Shown here one piece after another: positions 12,466 to 25,555 of a stretch of 64,000 nt of DNA. The position numbers and the translations under genes were made by a program. The first letter of the stretch is position 1. Each line of letters begins with the position of its first letter. This stretch comes from Tetrahymena thermophila SB210 (Eukaryota; Ciliophora; Oligohymenophorea; Hymenostomatida; Tetrahymenidae), in assembly GCF_000189635.1 (NCBI RefSeq), contig NW_002476571.1:714148-778147 (forward strand), read 5' to 3'. The notes under the pieces were generated by a model. It made no database searches, was not told the DNA's origin, and was given only the letters and a program-made list of their open reading frames with translations.

Positions 12466-14690
12466 ATGCTCTAAAAGTTGAGAAACAGAATTTTCGGAGA
12501 CGAAAATATAAACCATAACCATAGCTAGAGTAGCAGCCAAGATTCCTAAAAGGATAAAGCTTCCCCTTAGTCTAACAAAAATAGTCAGTCATAAAAGATA
12601 AATAACACGAAGGGAGTTTTGGAAGAGCACACTGGAGCTGCCAACGACAGATTATCATCTAAAAGTCATCCTAAATTGAAATATAAACATTCTCTCAAAG
12701 TAGAAGACTCTCTTGATAAAATTAATATCCATCGCGTTTACAATAAAAAAGAAGATTTCACTCCAATTGGCCAAAGTATTACTAATAATTAGTATTAAAA
12801 TCATTAAGAATAAGAGGATTAAATTTTCACTTAATTTGGAAAGATGTTGAATGAAAACATTATAGATTATAGGACTCTCAAAACCAAATCATGGAAAGGT
12901 ATTCCAGCAGGTAAAATTAATTCATTCATTTAAAAAAACAAATTTATTTCAGCATTTAAGAAAAGCAAGTTTTAAAAAAAAGCAACAAAATATTCATCGT
13001 TTTTGATTGAAAACTTTAAGCAAGATGGCTAGCAAAAATTTTAATATTATTTGTTATTCAGAGTTATTCATGTTATTTTAACAAATATTAGTTTACAGAG
13101 CAGTTGTGTGGAAAATTATTCTTGATTACATGCCACCAAACAGGGAATTAGCAGAAGAATAAATGAATAAAATGAGAAACGAGTACTAGTCCTACGTTTA
13201 AAGCTATTTTGAGAATGAGACAGTAAGACAAAACTTTTCTAAAACAGAACTTAATATGATTAAAGTTGTTGATACTGATGTCCCAAGAACTCAACCACTT
13301 TACGAAATCTACAAGGCACCTTCCATTCAGAATATGCTAAAAAGAATATTAGTTATTTGGGGATTGAGGTAAATCTTATTTAATTTCCTTTACAAAATAC
13401 AATCAATAATAAATTAATAGTCCACATTCATCAGGTTTCTTTAATTTGCAATTTTATTAGTTAACATAATAACAAAATTAACCAATCTATTCATCACACA
13501 TGCATACACATTAAAATTTGTTTACTAAACAGATAAATCCACTCAATCTATCAAAATACCAACCCTCTAATTTCCAAATATTGTTAGAAATTTTTCTTCT
13601 AACGCAAGCATACTATTTTTTTTTAAATTTGAGCTAATGCTTCATAGTATCTTCAAATATCGAAATTCATTTTATAATAATTTATTTCCTATTTTCATTA
13701 AACAAAATTTTATCAAGGAACACAAATTACAATTAAACATTTCCAATTTTATTTAAAAATACAAAAGTTAAATATTTAAAAAGCAAATATTTCAATCATT
13801 TATTTTTGTTAGTAATCTCCATTTACAAAAAATGTATTGATTATTTTGATGTTGATTTCAATAATTTTAACCATTGGATTAATCTATTTTATTTAAAATT
13901 TTAAATAATAATTGCTTCTTAAAATATAAATAATATTGTTTTAAAGAAAAATAATAAAAATAAAATTTATTTTATGAGCAACAATTATTAATTAACATTG
14001 ATTGTTTAATAAAATTAAAAACAATATTTAATATACAATAGGCATCCAGCATGCGGATATGTGTAAGGAATTAATGAAATAGCAACTCCATTCATTTTAG
14101 TATTTTTAAACTAATACATATAACTTGACTCTAAGTAGAATTACCCCATTCCATCTGGACTTGAAAATATCAGCGAGTAAGTCTTGCAAGAAATAGAAGC
14201 AGACACTTATTGGTGCATGGCTAAAATTCTTGATAAAATCTAAGATAATTACACTAATGGTCAACCAGGTATTAAAAGAAGCTTGGATAAAATTGGATAA
14301 ATAGTTCAAAAGATAGATCCAGCTCTTGCAAACCATTTTAAAAATGAAAGAGTTGAATATGTATAATTTTCTTTCAGGTGGATTTTGTGCTTGCTAATCA
14401 GAGAGTTTCCTATTCAGTAAGTTTTTAGAATATTTGATACTTATTTGGCTGACGATAAGGGTTTTGCAGTACTTCATGTTTATATGTGTGCTGCACTCAT
14501 CCTAAAATACTCTAAAAAGATCTAAAAAATGAAATTTAATGACATCATTCTTTTCTTTTAAAACCTTCCGACTTAAAATTGGAGTGATGAGGACATTGAA
14601 ATGCTGTTAGCTGAGGCTTTTGTATATATGAGTCTTTTTGAGTAATCTCAAGGACACATCAAGCCCACAGTGAACTTCAGTTGGCATTGA
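12466..14690 (+). CDS. TBC-domain Rab GTPase-activating protein, TBC1D22/Gyp1 type, 456 aa
   Basis: Exons 12466-12910, 13092-13368 and 14042-14690 join in phase to 457 codons. ATG 12466 is the first after an in-frame TGA. The first roughly 125 residues are polar and low-complexity. The TBC domain opens with LKTKSWKGIPAVYRAVVW and DYMPPNRELAEEQ. The catalytic arginine finger is R214 in DTDVPRTQP. The glutamine finger is Q249 in HPACGYVQGINEIATPF, right after intron 2. Later TBC1D22 hallmarks follow: TYWCMAKILDKIQDNYTNGQPG, then FRWILCLLIREFP, DTYLAD and LLAEAFVYMSLFE. The family stimulates GTP hydrolysis by Rab proteins (yeast Gyp1 acts on Ypt1/Rab1 at the Golgi). Both catalytic fingers are present, so it should be active. 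Intron 2 is unusually long (673 bases). Confidence 0.93.
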
Positions 14691-15700
14691 AAAGAGGTCT
14701 CATTTTTATAGATAAATTATTGTATACTAACTAGTAACCGTCAACTAACAATTAAATAAATAAATAAATTTTGAAGCAATTACCATAATCAAAACCTTTA
14801 ATTAAACAACAGGTCAATTTAATAAATAAATAAACAATTTCAATCATTCAATCAAAAAAATCAAACAAACAAACAAATAAACAATAAAATCTACAACTTT
14901 CTGTATAAATAAATAGATAAAATATATTATAAAAATTATTACTAAGAAAATTATTAAATAAAATATAAAAGTGTATTAGAGAATATTTAATACTAAACTA
15001 AATCTTGAAAAAAATTAAAAAGCATCAATCACATTTATTCATACATATCTCTAGCCTATCAAAAAAATAAAATATCTTTATAGGCTAAAAAAAAACATGA
15101 AAAATTAACTAATTCTAATATTTAATTAAATTATTAATGATATTATGATCTTTTTTATTAAAATTTCATTTATTGTATTTCTTTATATTTTTTACTTATT
15201 TCCATATTAAAATACTTCAATTTTAATTATAAATTAAATTATTCTAATTATAATTACAATATTTATTATCACTATGATATTTTATATTTGAAATTTATTT
15301 TTGTATTTTATTAGGCTTTTTTTAAATAAATTTATTTTTCAAAAATTAGAAATAGTAATTTTAATTATTTAAAAAGCTATATTTCCATAATATTTTTAAC
15401 CTAATTTTTATAATTAAGCACTTTATATTTTATTTATTAAATTATGGAGATATAAAAAAAGCATTCTATAAATTTAAAACCTAAGATTTTTTTGAGATGT
15501 TACTGTAAATCCTCATTACTTCTCACAAACCCCTTCCCCTATCTTTTTAAACATAAAATAGTATATTTATTTAATAAAAAAAGAAAATAGCAGTTAATTA
15601 GGTAGATCTTATTTAATAGTTTATATTATATTTGATAAACAATTTGAATAAAATAATATATTTTATTGTACAATAAATTGATTAAAAAATATTAAAATTG
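14691..15700. other. Intergenic spacer between convergent genes
   Basis: Lies between the 3' ends of the Rab GAP and the potassium channel. It contains short TAAA/CAAA tracts at about 14750-14890 and a second copy of the TTACTGTAAATCCTCATTA motif near 15503, followed by a C-rich patch (CCCCTTCCCC) unusual for this DNA. No gene seen. Confidence 0.5.
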
Positions 15701-18700
15701 TCATTTATCAGTTTAAGATTAAGGTCTACTGTCAGGGGTATCTGTATATCCATTCAAATTCTTATTTAAATGTTTCAATTTTTTTTAATAAAATAGAGAG
15801 TTTTTTTTGAACTAGTTGTTTCTCCCAATTTCATAGATTGGTTAGCGAGAAATTTTTCTTCCTTAGTCACTAAAAGAATCTTATAAGTAAGTTTGAAACA
15901 TTTTAATTATTTTTCTTTTGAAAGAGTTTTTAAAATATTTCCTATGTTCTACAAGAGAAATCAAATATTTGGTATGCCCTTTGATTATATTTTCAATATT
16001 TCCATGAGTGAAATAGTATTTGAACGCTTTAAGCTAATCAAAAGAACTTAAAGGAAATTCACATATGAAATATTCTGAAAGATTTATATCTTATTTTGAT
16101 GTAATCAGTTATTAATTTTCACAGGGGCTTATTGGTTAAATTTACAAGCTTTAAAATTAGACAGGGGAACTCTGTTGATAAGGCTTTTATTAATCGGATT
16201 GAATTGCATTTTTATTTGGCTAATTTTTGTTTTATTTCTTCTTCATATCAGAAATTCTTCTTGGGGAGATGCATTCTTGTTAAGATTCACCTGAAATTTG
16301 TGGGAAATATATCATTTATTATTGTTGTCTGATTGAAGAAGGCCAGTATTTTTGCTCGTTCGAAGAGTCTAAGATAAATAATTAAAAATAATTTTAAAAG
16401 CTTTTAAAAACTAAAATTTATTAAATTTACTATTAGTTTAAATTTGCCCATCACAAAGAGTTGTAGTTTAAATAAAGCCTGCACGCACTGAATTTCTTGG
16501 AGGACTTTCAAGATAATTTAAGATATTTGAATTTCTCTTAGTTGGACTCTCAAGATTAAATATATTTGCTTAATTTTAAGGTTGTTATGTAATTGATAAG
16601 TTATGAAAAGCACCAACTTTAGACTTTTAGCTTAATTCATAAACATTTTTATTAACATTAACATTGAAGGTTTGCTCGCTTTATTACTTATTAAAGCTTT
16701 TATTGCTTTTACGAGAGATTTAGCTACTATACGTGCTATTGATATCTTGTTATTATGTGACTAGATGTTAATACTTAAATTGTGGAAGTTAAAAATGTTG
16801 CTCTTCAACTACTGAGTCAGGATTATGAATTTCACCTGTTTTATAGTCATTAATTAAAATATTTTGCTACTAATTTGTCTGTTAAACATCTTTATTTTAT
16901 GGAGCAATAAGTTAAATATTTGAATTGTTTTGGCCTGCAATTTAATCACTAAATATTGGAAAACTTCTGTTAGTTCGCTGGGGTGATTTTAAATTTATTT
17001 CAGCTTACGAGCTCACTTTATTAATTTATTAAGGCTATATACTTTTAGAATCTATATCTACTAATGAAGAAGATTTATTATTAATTGGCTAATCTTATTA
17101 TTGAGGTAATTAAGCTTATTAAAATATATTCGGTATATGCACAAGACTTTCTTGTTATTTAGTCTAAACATTTCCAAATGAAACTCCATTAGGATTATCT
17201 ATAGATTAATTTTTAGTAAAATCTATATAATTATTATTTACTATCGATGGTTAGTTATTTGCCAAATCACTTTGCATTTAAGAATAGAACTCCTCTTCTT
17301 CTTCATCTAATATTTCATCTAGAACTACTAGCAATTCTCCATTAGATTATAATATCTCTGGGACTCTCTTTTAAAATTATAAAATTAATTAAATTGTAAA
17401 TAGCGTTAATTGAATAAAGAAATATTTTTTTTAAATTGTATTTATTTCAATGATTAATAAGTTTTTTTATAATAATAATAAAAGCTTATTTTTAAATAAA
17501 GCTATTATAAATTATTATTTTAATTGATTGAAGTAACAATTTTTCATGAATTTTATGCTTTATTTTAATCATTTTTTTTAATTTAATTAAAAATTTATGA
17601 AAAAGTAGTTCAATAAATAATATTAAATTCTATGCAAATAAATTACACTAAAAAATAATTCGTCAGAAAGATTTTAGGATAGTATTGGCTAGTAGTAAGG
17701 AAAGAATTATTAAATAATTTTAATTCTAGTATCCTTAATATCTTATGATACCTTGAATTTAGATTTAACTGAATTCATTCTGTTTAGAGTCCTTTTATAA
17801 GCTTATCGTTTTACTTAAATCTCTGGTTTGTTTTATTTGATGATGGTTGAAAATTTATCTGGTATATGATGAACCATAGGACATTTATCAGTTGAATGGC
17901 CATATTGGTTGCAGCAATAGCACTTTAAATCTATAAATTTTTCTTGAAATATCATATTATCTTTGAGCATGCTATATTTCTCCTAATTCAAAAGAAATTA
18001 TCAATTAAGTTTAATTGAAATTTTTATTTTACATATTCTTGTGGAAATATCTTTAAAGTATTAATAAAATCTTCATTTGTAAAGTAAACTAATTAACTTA
18101 TTCCAGCGCTCTTCAATCCATATTACAAATTATACTCAAAGAATAAAGCTCTTTAGTCACTGAATTCTCCTTTGTTTTATTATAAACACTCATTTTAGAA
18201 ACCATTTTTAGTTAAGTTATTAATATAAATAAAAATAATAAATTAAGCTATTCAAAAATTCGTTATTTATAAAAAATACAAATATAATTAATTAATAAAA
18301 ATATAAATAATTATTAGACAGTAAAAATGCATTAATTCAATTTTTAGTAATTTTTTGCAGTAAATTTTAAAATCAATTATAAATTTACGATCAGCAAAAT
18401 CAAAATTAATTAATGCGCTTAATGAATGCTAAAAATTCAATGATTTAGTATGTAGTTTACTTTAATTTTACCAATCAAGATGTGGTCTGATTAGTTATTT
18501 ATCTTTTCTTAGTACGCAATAAGCTCTCCCTAAACTAAACATAGCACTTTGTTGAGAGGCTCGCCTTACTAAAAAACCACTTCATCTGGGGAGAGGTACA
18601 GTTCCTTTAACTTAAGAGAAAGTTGCTCAATAAATTATTCAGAGAAATTAAGAGTGAGGAGTTTGTATTTTTAGAGTATTTTTCCAAAATATTCTTTCTT

Positions 18701-21092
18701 CACTTAATTTCTAATGTTAAGAGACAACTGTTGTAAAACAACGTCTCCTTTTTATCCGTCTTACTATTGTCTTAACTAAAAGTGCTCTAACTCCTTAAGG
18801 ACCTTTATTTAAATATTTTTAGGAATATTCCTGTTGCGCATATAGTGAGATACTTCATATTTCTATCTTCTAAAATAATTTTAGATAAATTGATTACATA
18901 TTATTCTTTTCAAGTATGCTTGTAAAAAAATAGATGATTTTCATAAAAACTTGATTATCCTTTTACTAATAATTTTTCTATTTTAATCAGTTAATTAAAG
19001 AATTGCCTACATTATTATTGCTTGTAGGTATCATTAAAAGTATTTGAATTTGCTTTATACATTTTTAAATAATTTAAAAAAGAATAGAGATATTATATTT
19101 TGTTCAGTAAAAAAATATATAATTTTTCTGCTTTTTCAAGATCATTAGAACAAATTAAAATATGATTTCATTTTTCTTTTGTGAATAAATTCAGAATTTT
19201 TACTTTAGTTCTGACTTGCGGATCTGCATTTCTCTGAAAATAGAACCTATTGTATTTATAGCGTATCCAAATACTCCGCATGTAATAAGTGTCATAAATA
19301 ATACATATATAATCTCAATTTCTGTTTAAGGAGTGATGTCTCCATAGCCAACTGTTATCATAGTTATAAATGAAAAATATAGTCCATTGAGGTATTTTAC
19401 ACTCCATTCATTTTGATCTATTTTTCTCATAATGAGCCAACTATAACGATTGTTATCAACTTCATATTGTCCTAAATAAATAAAGCCGCAACAGCAATAA
19501 TGACCTATAGTAACTATAAGGAATAGGAGTTTAAGTAACTCAAAGCTACTTGGGAATCTATGCTCAAGCTAAAAATGATCATCAATTGAATTTATTAATT
19601 TTGGAATTTAATTAAACCTTATTAGAAAAATCAAAGAAATCCACTAGTTGTTTGATTAAAGCGAAATTATTAATGCTATAAAGGAACTAATATCTTGAAA
19701 AAACGAGGTTTTTAAATATCTTTTAATTATTTTCTTTTACTTTTTAACTTCGATGCCTTCACAATAATAGCTTGTAACACAGTTTAATAATATCCCAATA
19801 AAAAAAACTGGCAATGTGATTATACTCAGAATATAAATTGAATTCAACTAAAGGTTAAAGCAAACCTAAATAGGAATGATGCAAATTTAAATAAATACAG
19901 ATGCAAGCATTATAACTTAAAATGCCATGTATGCATTTGATTGAGAGCTTATAATTATATTTTTTAAGTAGCTTTAATAAATAATTCCTGCTCCATTTAT
20001 TCGAGCTAAGTTGTCTTTTTATATTTTATCAAGTTTTTTATCACATTTTTTAGAATTATTTAAATTAGAATTGATTTTCTGGCCCTCTTCATAATAAGAC
20101 AAATCATTGATCAATTTAACTTGATGGGAGTTCAAATTTTTAAAGACACTGAAATAAAGCTATTTTTTTAGCTGGCTGATAAATTTTTTAATATAAATCA
20201 GAGTTGCTGGTCTAGTGATTATATGATCTTCTTACATTCCAATTTATCTTAATGAGGGAGTAAACATTTCTTCCTACTCTTGCTTAATCATCTGAGATAT
20301 TCTACCAAGTACTGTTGTATTACCTCCTAATATAGCTTCTTTTGACTCCCTAATATCAAGAGAGTGTAATTGTAATTAATTTGCATATTTTTCATCTGAG
20401 TATGATTTTGAAGCCATAGATTTTATCATATTTCTTTCAGACTAAATTTTTTTAGAGCTCTTCCTTAGATTTGAGGTAATGAGATCGTTTGAATGTTCAG
20501 TTTTTTCATTTTCTTGATTGCTACGATTACCAATTTACTGGCGTGCAAATAGACCCTCTATGGACATATCTAAATTTATAGGAGGGAATTTTTTGGCATC
20601 TTCATAAGCAACAGGTATTGATGCTTCTAAAGTAAAAGATTGTTTTTTCATTCTTATCTTTTCTAAATCTTAGTCTATGGTATTCAGTAATTATCTCCTT
20701 TTATCTGCTCCATCAGTATTCAAAGAAATTTCATTTATTTTTGTAAATAGATCGTATTAATTTTTATTGTTTTAAATAGATTGCTAACCATCTATTTGAA
20801 CATTATCATGATCTTCAACAATCAGCTTCCTCTAAGTTGAAGGATTTGCAAGAGTAGTATTTAATATCTCAATTTAATATTTTTCTTTATTTTCTTAAAT
20901 TTAACTTTAGCTTCGGTTTTCTTCAAGTTAACCATTATGACATCCCTTAGTAAAACTAAGGCTCCTATTGCTGGCAATCTATTAATACTTTTTACTATTT
21001 ATTGAAGCATCTTAGTTTTCTTCAACTGGTGTTTTAATTTTTTGAGTTATTGTATCTTGATCTTCGCCAATTAAATAGTTCAACGATTACAT
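15701..21092 (-). CDS. Cyclic-nucleotide-binding potassium channel with CCHC zinc knuckle, 1,464 aa
   Basis: Six exons: 21092-19204, 18869-18461, 18188-18033, 17982-17647, 17367-16431 and 16368-15701. All phases agree and total 1,465 codons; ATG 21092 is the first after an upstream TGA. Residues 1-370 are a polar cytoplasmic N-terminus. Membrane segments begin near 386. The pore has the selectivity filter TVGYGDITP near residue 581, followed by an S6 helix with a GVFGYAINTIG stretch. The C-linker (YEVSHYMRNRNIPKNIQ) leads into a CNBD in exons 2-3, with LSPDEVVFQQGEPLNKV and GEFSDQRALFFEY. Straight after the CNBD comes a CCHC knuckle, C839-x2-C842-x4-H847-x4-C852, then CPMVHHIPDK. A long Gln/Asn/Ser-rich tail fills exons 5-6. 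Family knowledge: such channels are K+-selective and gated by voltage and/or cAMP/cGMP, in cell or ciliary membrane. Introns are 334, 272, 50, 279 and 62 bases. Confidence 0.92.
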
Positions 21093-22223
21093 TAAATAAG
21101 ATTTTTTCTAATTATTTATTGTGCTGGAGATATGAAATTGAAATTATTTTAGAAAGAATGTATATATATTACTGTATTTCTTGAATAAGCAAAAAGATTT
21201 ATTTAATTTCTACTTGCTTATTAATTTCTTTATTCTTGAAATTACTTAAATCTTTAATTTTTCTAACTACTTAACAATTATCAAATTTTTGTAATCAACT
21301 CACTGATTATTCTAAAGGTAAAGAAACATTAATTAAATTGATATGTTTTTTATTCTCATGATCTCAAAAATTTTTAAATTGAGGCTAATATCGTATTTTA
21401 GCAAATCTACAATAAAATAATAATGTTATATAAATTATTAATTATATAAAAAATATACAAACAATATTCAAGTATGATTAACTGATGATAAAATAAGCTT
21501 TTCTTACAAAGTAATAATTTAAATTCTTTTGATATTATTTTTAAGCTTACTATTGTTTGTTTAACTTATTGATATTATTTTTTAATTGATTATGATACAA
21601 TGTATTTATAAATTACATGTATAAAAATCGAACTTTTTACTTAACCTTTATTAATCATAAATTATCTAAAAAAACTTAATAAATAGTTTTTTAAATTTAC
21701 CACAGCGGCTGAGTTTTTAAAGAATTTTTAAGATCCTAGTCAGACTCAAATAAACTTTTATGTGCTTCCAGAGTATGTATTATTTTAATAGCTTATAAAT
21801 TAAAATCATATTTATAAGGCATTTAAAGACCAAGTAAATAAATGCAAAATATATTTTTATTTCAAATTGAAATTAACTAAATATTAAATGTAACAAACAA
21901 CATGTGATTATTAAATGATTTAACTAAATTAATATGTATATTTTTTTGGCAAAACAAATTAATTAATTAGAAGATCAAAAGTAGTAATCTAAATTTTTAA
22001 CTTTAAGAACATCAAATCACGTCAATTAATTGTGGTAAATATTTATGGAGTTAATAGTGATAAATCATCATTCAAAAAATAAAAATAAAATCTTATAAGT
22101 TAAATAAATATATTTAGAAACCCTATTCGCATTGATAAGTTAATAATATATATATAAACTTAGCTTGTATATTAAGCAATTTCGAACATCATAAAATCAA
22201 ATAATCATCATTGGATTAACTCA

Positions 22224-22257
<34 letters not shown>

Positions 22258-22643
22258 ACTATAGATATTTAATTAATTTTTGTCAATTTACTTTGAAGGT
22301 CTAACACAGTAAACTAGAAACTTGAATCAAATCAAGGTAATTATAATAAATAGTTATGGAGTTAATTGCGATAAATCAATCATCTTTCTAAAAGTAATCA
22401 AATTAAATCTTAAGGATAAATATATATATTTGAAAGTCTATTTACATTGTTAATTGAAAATAAACTAATAACCTTAGATTGAATTCTAAACAAATTAAAA
22501 TACTTAGGTATCTATCTATCAATCAATCAATAAAACAATAATACAATTAAATAAATAATCATAAGACTAACTCAATATATTATTTAGTACTATAGACATT
22601 TAATTAATTTTTATCAATTAATATATTAAGCTAAAGTATTAAC
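21093..22643. other. Intergenic spacer upstream of two divergent genes
   Basis: Holds the 5' regions of the potassium channel (minus) and the CNBD protein (plus). About 655 bases of it are a diverged tandem duplication (21985-22640). No gene seen. Confidence 0.55.
21985..22640. repeat. Diverged tandem duplication of a ~320-base spacer unit
   Basis: Unit 1 (about 21985-22310) and unit 2 (about 22311-22640) share ordered blocks: TTATGGAGTTAAT then GATAAATCA, an AAATCTTA block, a TCAATTTAGAAA/TATTTGAAAG block, ATCATAAG/ATCATCATTG with ACTCAAT, then ACTATAGA followed by ATTTAATTAATTTTT. Unit 1 carries a (TTTA)n tract at about 22226-22258. The CNBD gene starts just after unit 2. Confidence 0.7.
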
Positions 22644-25555
22644 ATGCTTTCCAGTAAAATAAGCTCAAATTAGCAAACAAAAATGCTAAAAAGAAAAGTA
22701 ATAAAAGATATTGTTTTATCTACAAACGATATCAATATAGAATCTTAAAATAATACAAAAAATAATATGCTTTCTGTTTAGTCTTCATAGTTAAATTTTT
22801 CTCAAAGAAATAACAAGTATGCTGTTATTGATGAAAGCAGTTTAAAAGTAGAAATCAAAAAACTAAAACCAAAAAACAGCAAATCACCTAAAAAAAATTA
22901 AAATAATTATTAAATGACTTAATATGGTGGATTTAAAAACTTTTCTCTACCTAGCTCTCCAGTAAAAAATTAATTTTAAAATGAAATTATCCATGAAAAC
23001 TTGTCTCAAATAATCACACAAAGCATCCTTAAAACAATCAAAGTTAACAATTTTTAAAAAAACGATGATCTAAATGTAAAAATTAATATTTTTTAATAAG
23101 AAAAAATGTATTTAAACACTTTATTTTAATAGTAAATTATATACACTCTCAATAAATCTAGTAAAATTATTAAGGACATCATTTTTCTCAACGAAAAGAT
23201 AAACAATTAACAAAACTTTTTTGAATATGTTTCTATTTAGGAAAAGAATATTTAATATTTTTATGATTCTATTGAGTATGAATTCATCCCAAAAGGTAAA
23301 CCTCTATACGAGCTCGGTCATACTGCAGATTGCATGTTTCTTCTGCTTGAAGGAGAAGCCTATTACTTAATTAAGTCTTTTGGTAATTTGAACATAATGA
23401 ATTTTATGAAATGTTAATTTAATGAGCACATTAAAAAATTTAATTTGCAAATTAAATATTAATTAAGATGATGTATTGTTAGTATTATTTAACTTTAGGC
23501 AATATGTGGAATTAACTAAAGGATGCTCTAATCTTAGGAAAGTATCTTGACTTAAACATTGCTAAAATAATAAGGAAATATGATTTTATAGGAGACTATG
23601 ATTTGTTGAAGAAGTAAAGGAGATAAGGAACCTGTGTTGCAAAAACAGACTGTCATGTTGTTAGAATTTCAAAATCTGTTTTCGATAGCCTAACAAAAAA
23701 GCGTCTAGAGCAATACTACTATTTTATGAATAAACTTTTGATCAACTCGAAGGTATTTATTGAAATAAAAAAAAGTAGCTATTTAATGTCATATCTTGCT
23801 TTACCTTTAAAGAGTATTAAAAAGAGTAAATCATATATAATTAATGTTCTAATGACAACCAAGTGTACATTTTATTAAATGGATAAGTTTAAGTAAGTTA
23901 ACATTTTTGTTTATCAAGAAACAAATTTGAATATTTAATAAAGCTTAAAAGCATAACAGAACATATGGAAGAAAGCTTTGAAAAAATATAGGAAGCAAAA
24001 TTAATTGTCAATGAATAATAATATTTTGGAGAAGAGACAATCTTTAATTTATAGAAATAGCATACTGCTACATGCATTTCTTAGAAAGCCTTAGTAATTA
24101 AAATAGAAAAAACAGTAAAAATTAAATCACATTTTATTACTTTATTCTAAAAAATATCAATAAATCCTCAACTTTAATCATTATAAAAATTAATGCAATT
24201 TTTTTAAATTAAATATAAGCTTTGATTTTTTAATTATAAATCAAAGTAATAAAAAGTTAACATTTTTGGTATCTTTTCCAAAATAAATTATTTTTTTTCA
24301 AAGTGATAAAATTTTGCAAATTAAATTTAATAAATTTTACTTTTTATACAAAACTTATTTTTATTAAAAACAATAATTTTAGAAACTCTAAGATCTAATC
24401 ACAGAAAATGTTCTTATATTTCATTAGAGGATGAAATACTTTTCAGCAATTAATAGAAGCTTCGCTCCATAAATTAATGAAGAAATAGATTAACATATAG
24501 ATTTAAATGAGCCTAAGGAATATAACTCAAATTTTAATACAATTGATTTAGATTAAATGAAAAGACCTTCTTCATCTATAGACTAAAATATATTATCATC
24601 TGCTAGAAGTAATTATTCAAATAATAGATTTATGAGAAACCTAAGAAGTGTAAGTCAGTGCTAAGATAGAGATTAGCTAAACACTTGCAGAGGTGTTTAA
24701 TTTGAGAATAATAGTAAAAACTCATAAAATAGTGTCTTTGAATATTCGTGGATGAAAGCAAAGCTATCTATGGAGTCTTTAAATACTAAAAAGATTAATG
24801 ATGAATTAAAGCTGTCTAAAACAAAAAACCAACTTTCATAGATATCATAAAATAATTAAAAATTTGAAGGAAACAACAACTCAAGGAGATTCAGCTATTA
24901 ACTTGAAGATCTGAATTAATTTGACGATAAAGAAATTAAAGAAAATTTTGAGCATTCTAGTTTATACAAAATGTATTAGATGAAAAAGAAGGAGCTGTTT
25001 TAGAGAGCAAATAACTTTACTATATAAGACAATTTAAATAATTTCCAAAATAAATTTGATTTTCAACAAAATAACTCTATTGAGATTTCTCTTAAACATA
25101 AAATCTAACAATTTTAAAGTTTGTTTGGTCATTCTCCTCAAAAAAATTAAATTCTGCTAAAATAAAAAAATAGCTACAAATAAAATTTTGAACAAAATCA
25201 TAAAAAAAAATTTCTTTCTCTTTCTGTTGATGACACTCAAAACAATGATTGCAATTTATCTCTTTAGCCATTAAAATAAATCTAGCCTACTGAAGCTAAT
25301 TAATTTATTCTAAATGCAAACACAATAAATTCGAATTCAAACTTTTAAAGTAATAATAATAATAATTATAATAATAATAATAATCTTTTGAGTAACAAAA
25401 GTAGATATATTTATTCAAAAAATCCAATTTATTGCACAATTTATAAAGAAAAATTGCTAAATACGAATAAAATTAGATACTTTAGAAATGTAAAACTTGA
25501 TTTAAAAAATCAGCCATAATTATCATACTAAATATTAAATAAAATTTGCAAATGA
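22644..25555 (+). CDS. Soluble protein with two cyclic-nucleotide-binding-like domains; one-base frame break
   Basis: Exons 22644-23382, 23499-24114 and 24383-25555; splice phases fit. Residues 1-200 are polar. CNBD 1 spans the first intron: FIPKGKPLYELGHTADCMFL, LLEGEAYYLIKSFG, then YDFIGDYDLL and TDCHVVRISKSVF. CNBD 2 follows: KEYQKEQIIYNQ, NDNQVYILLNGQVQV, FGEETIF and TATCISQKALVIKIEKT. The frame that carries CNBD 1 and the one that carries CNBD 2 differ by one base. They meet at an A8 run (23767-23774); one more A would join SKVFIEIKK to QLFNVISCF smoothly, and the summed exon length is one base short of a multiple of three. Exon 3 adds a long Asn/Gln/Ser/Lys-rich tail with a polyasparagine run near 25349-25382. 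There are no TM segments. Such proteins may be cAMP/cGMP sensors; whether the sites bind ligand is unclear. The break may be a homopolymer error or a real mutation. Confidence 0.8.

Noticed and set aside
16132-16332. Plus-strand frame of 66 codons
   Set aside because: Antisense to the last exon of the potassium-channel gene, whose phases fit on the other strand.
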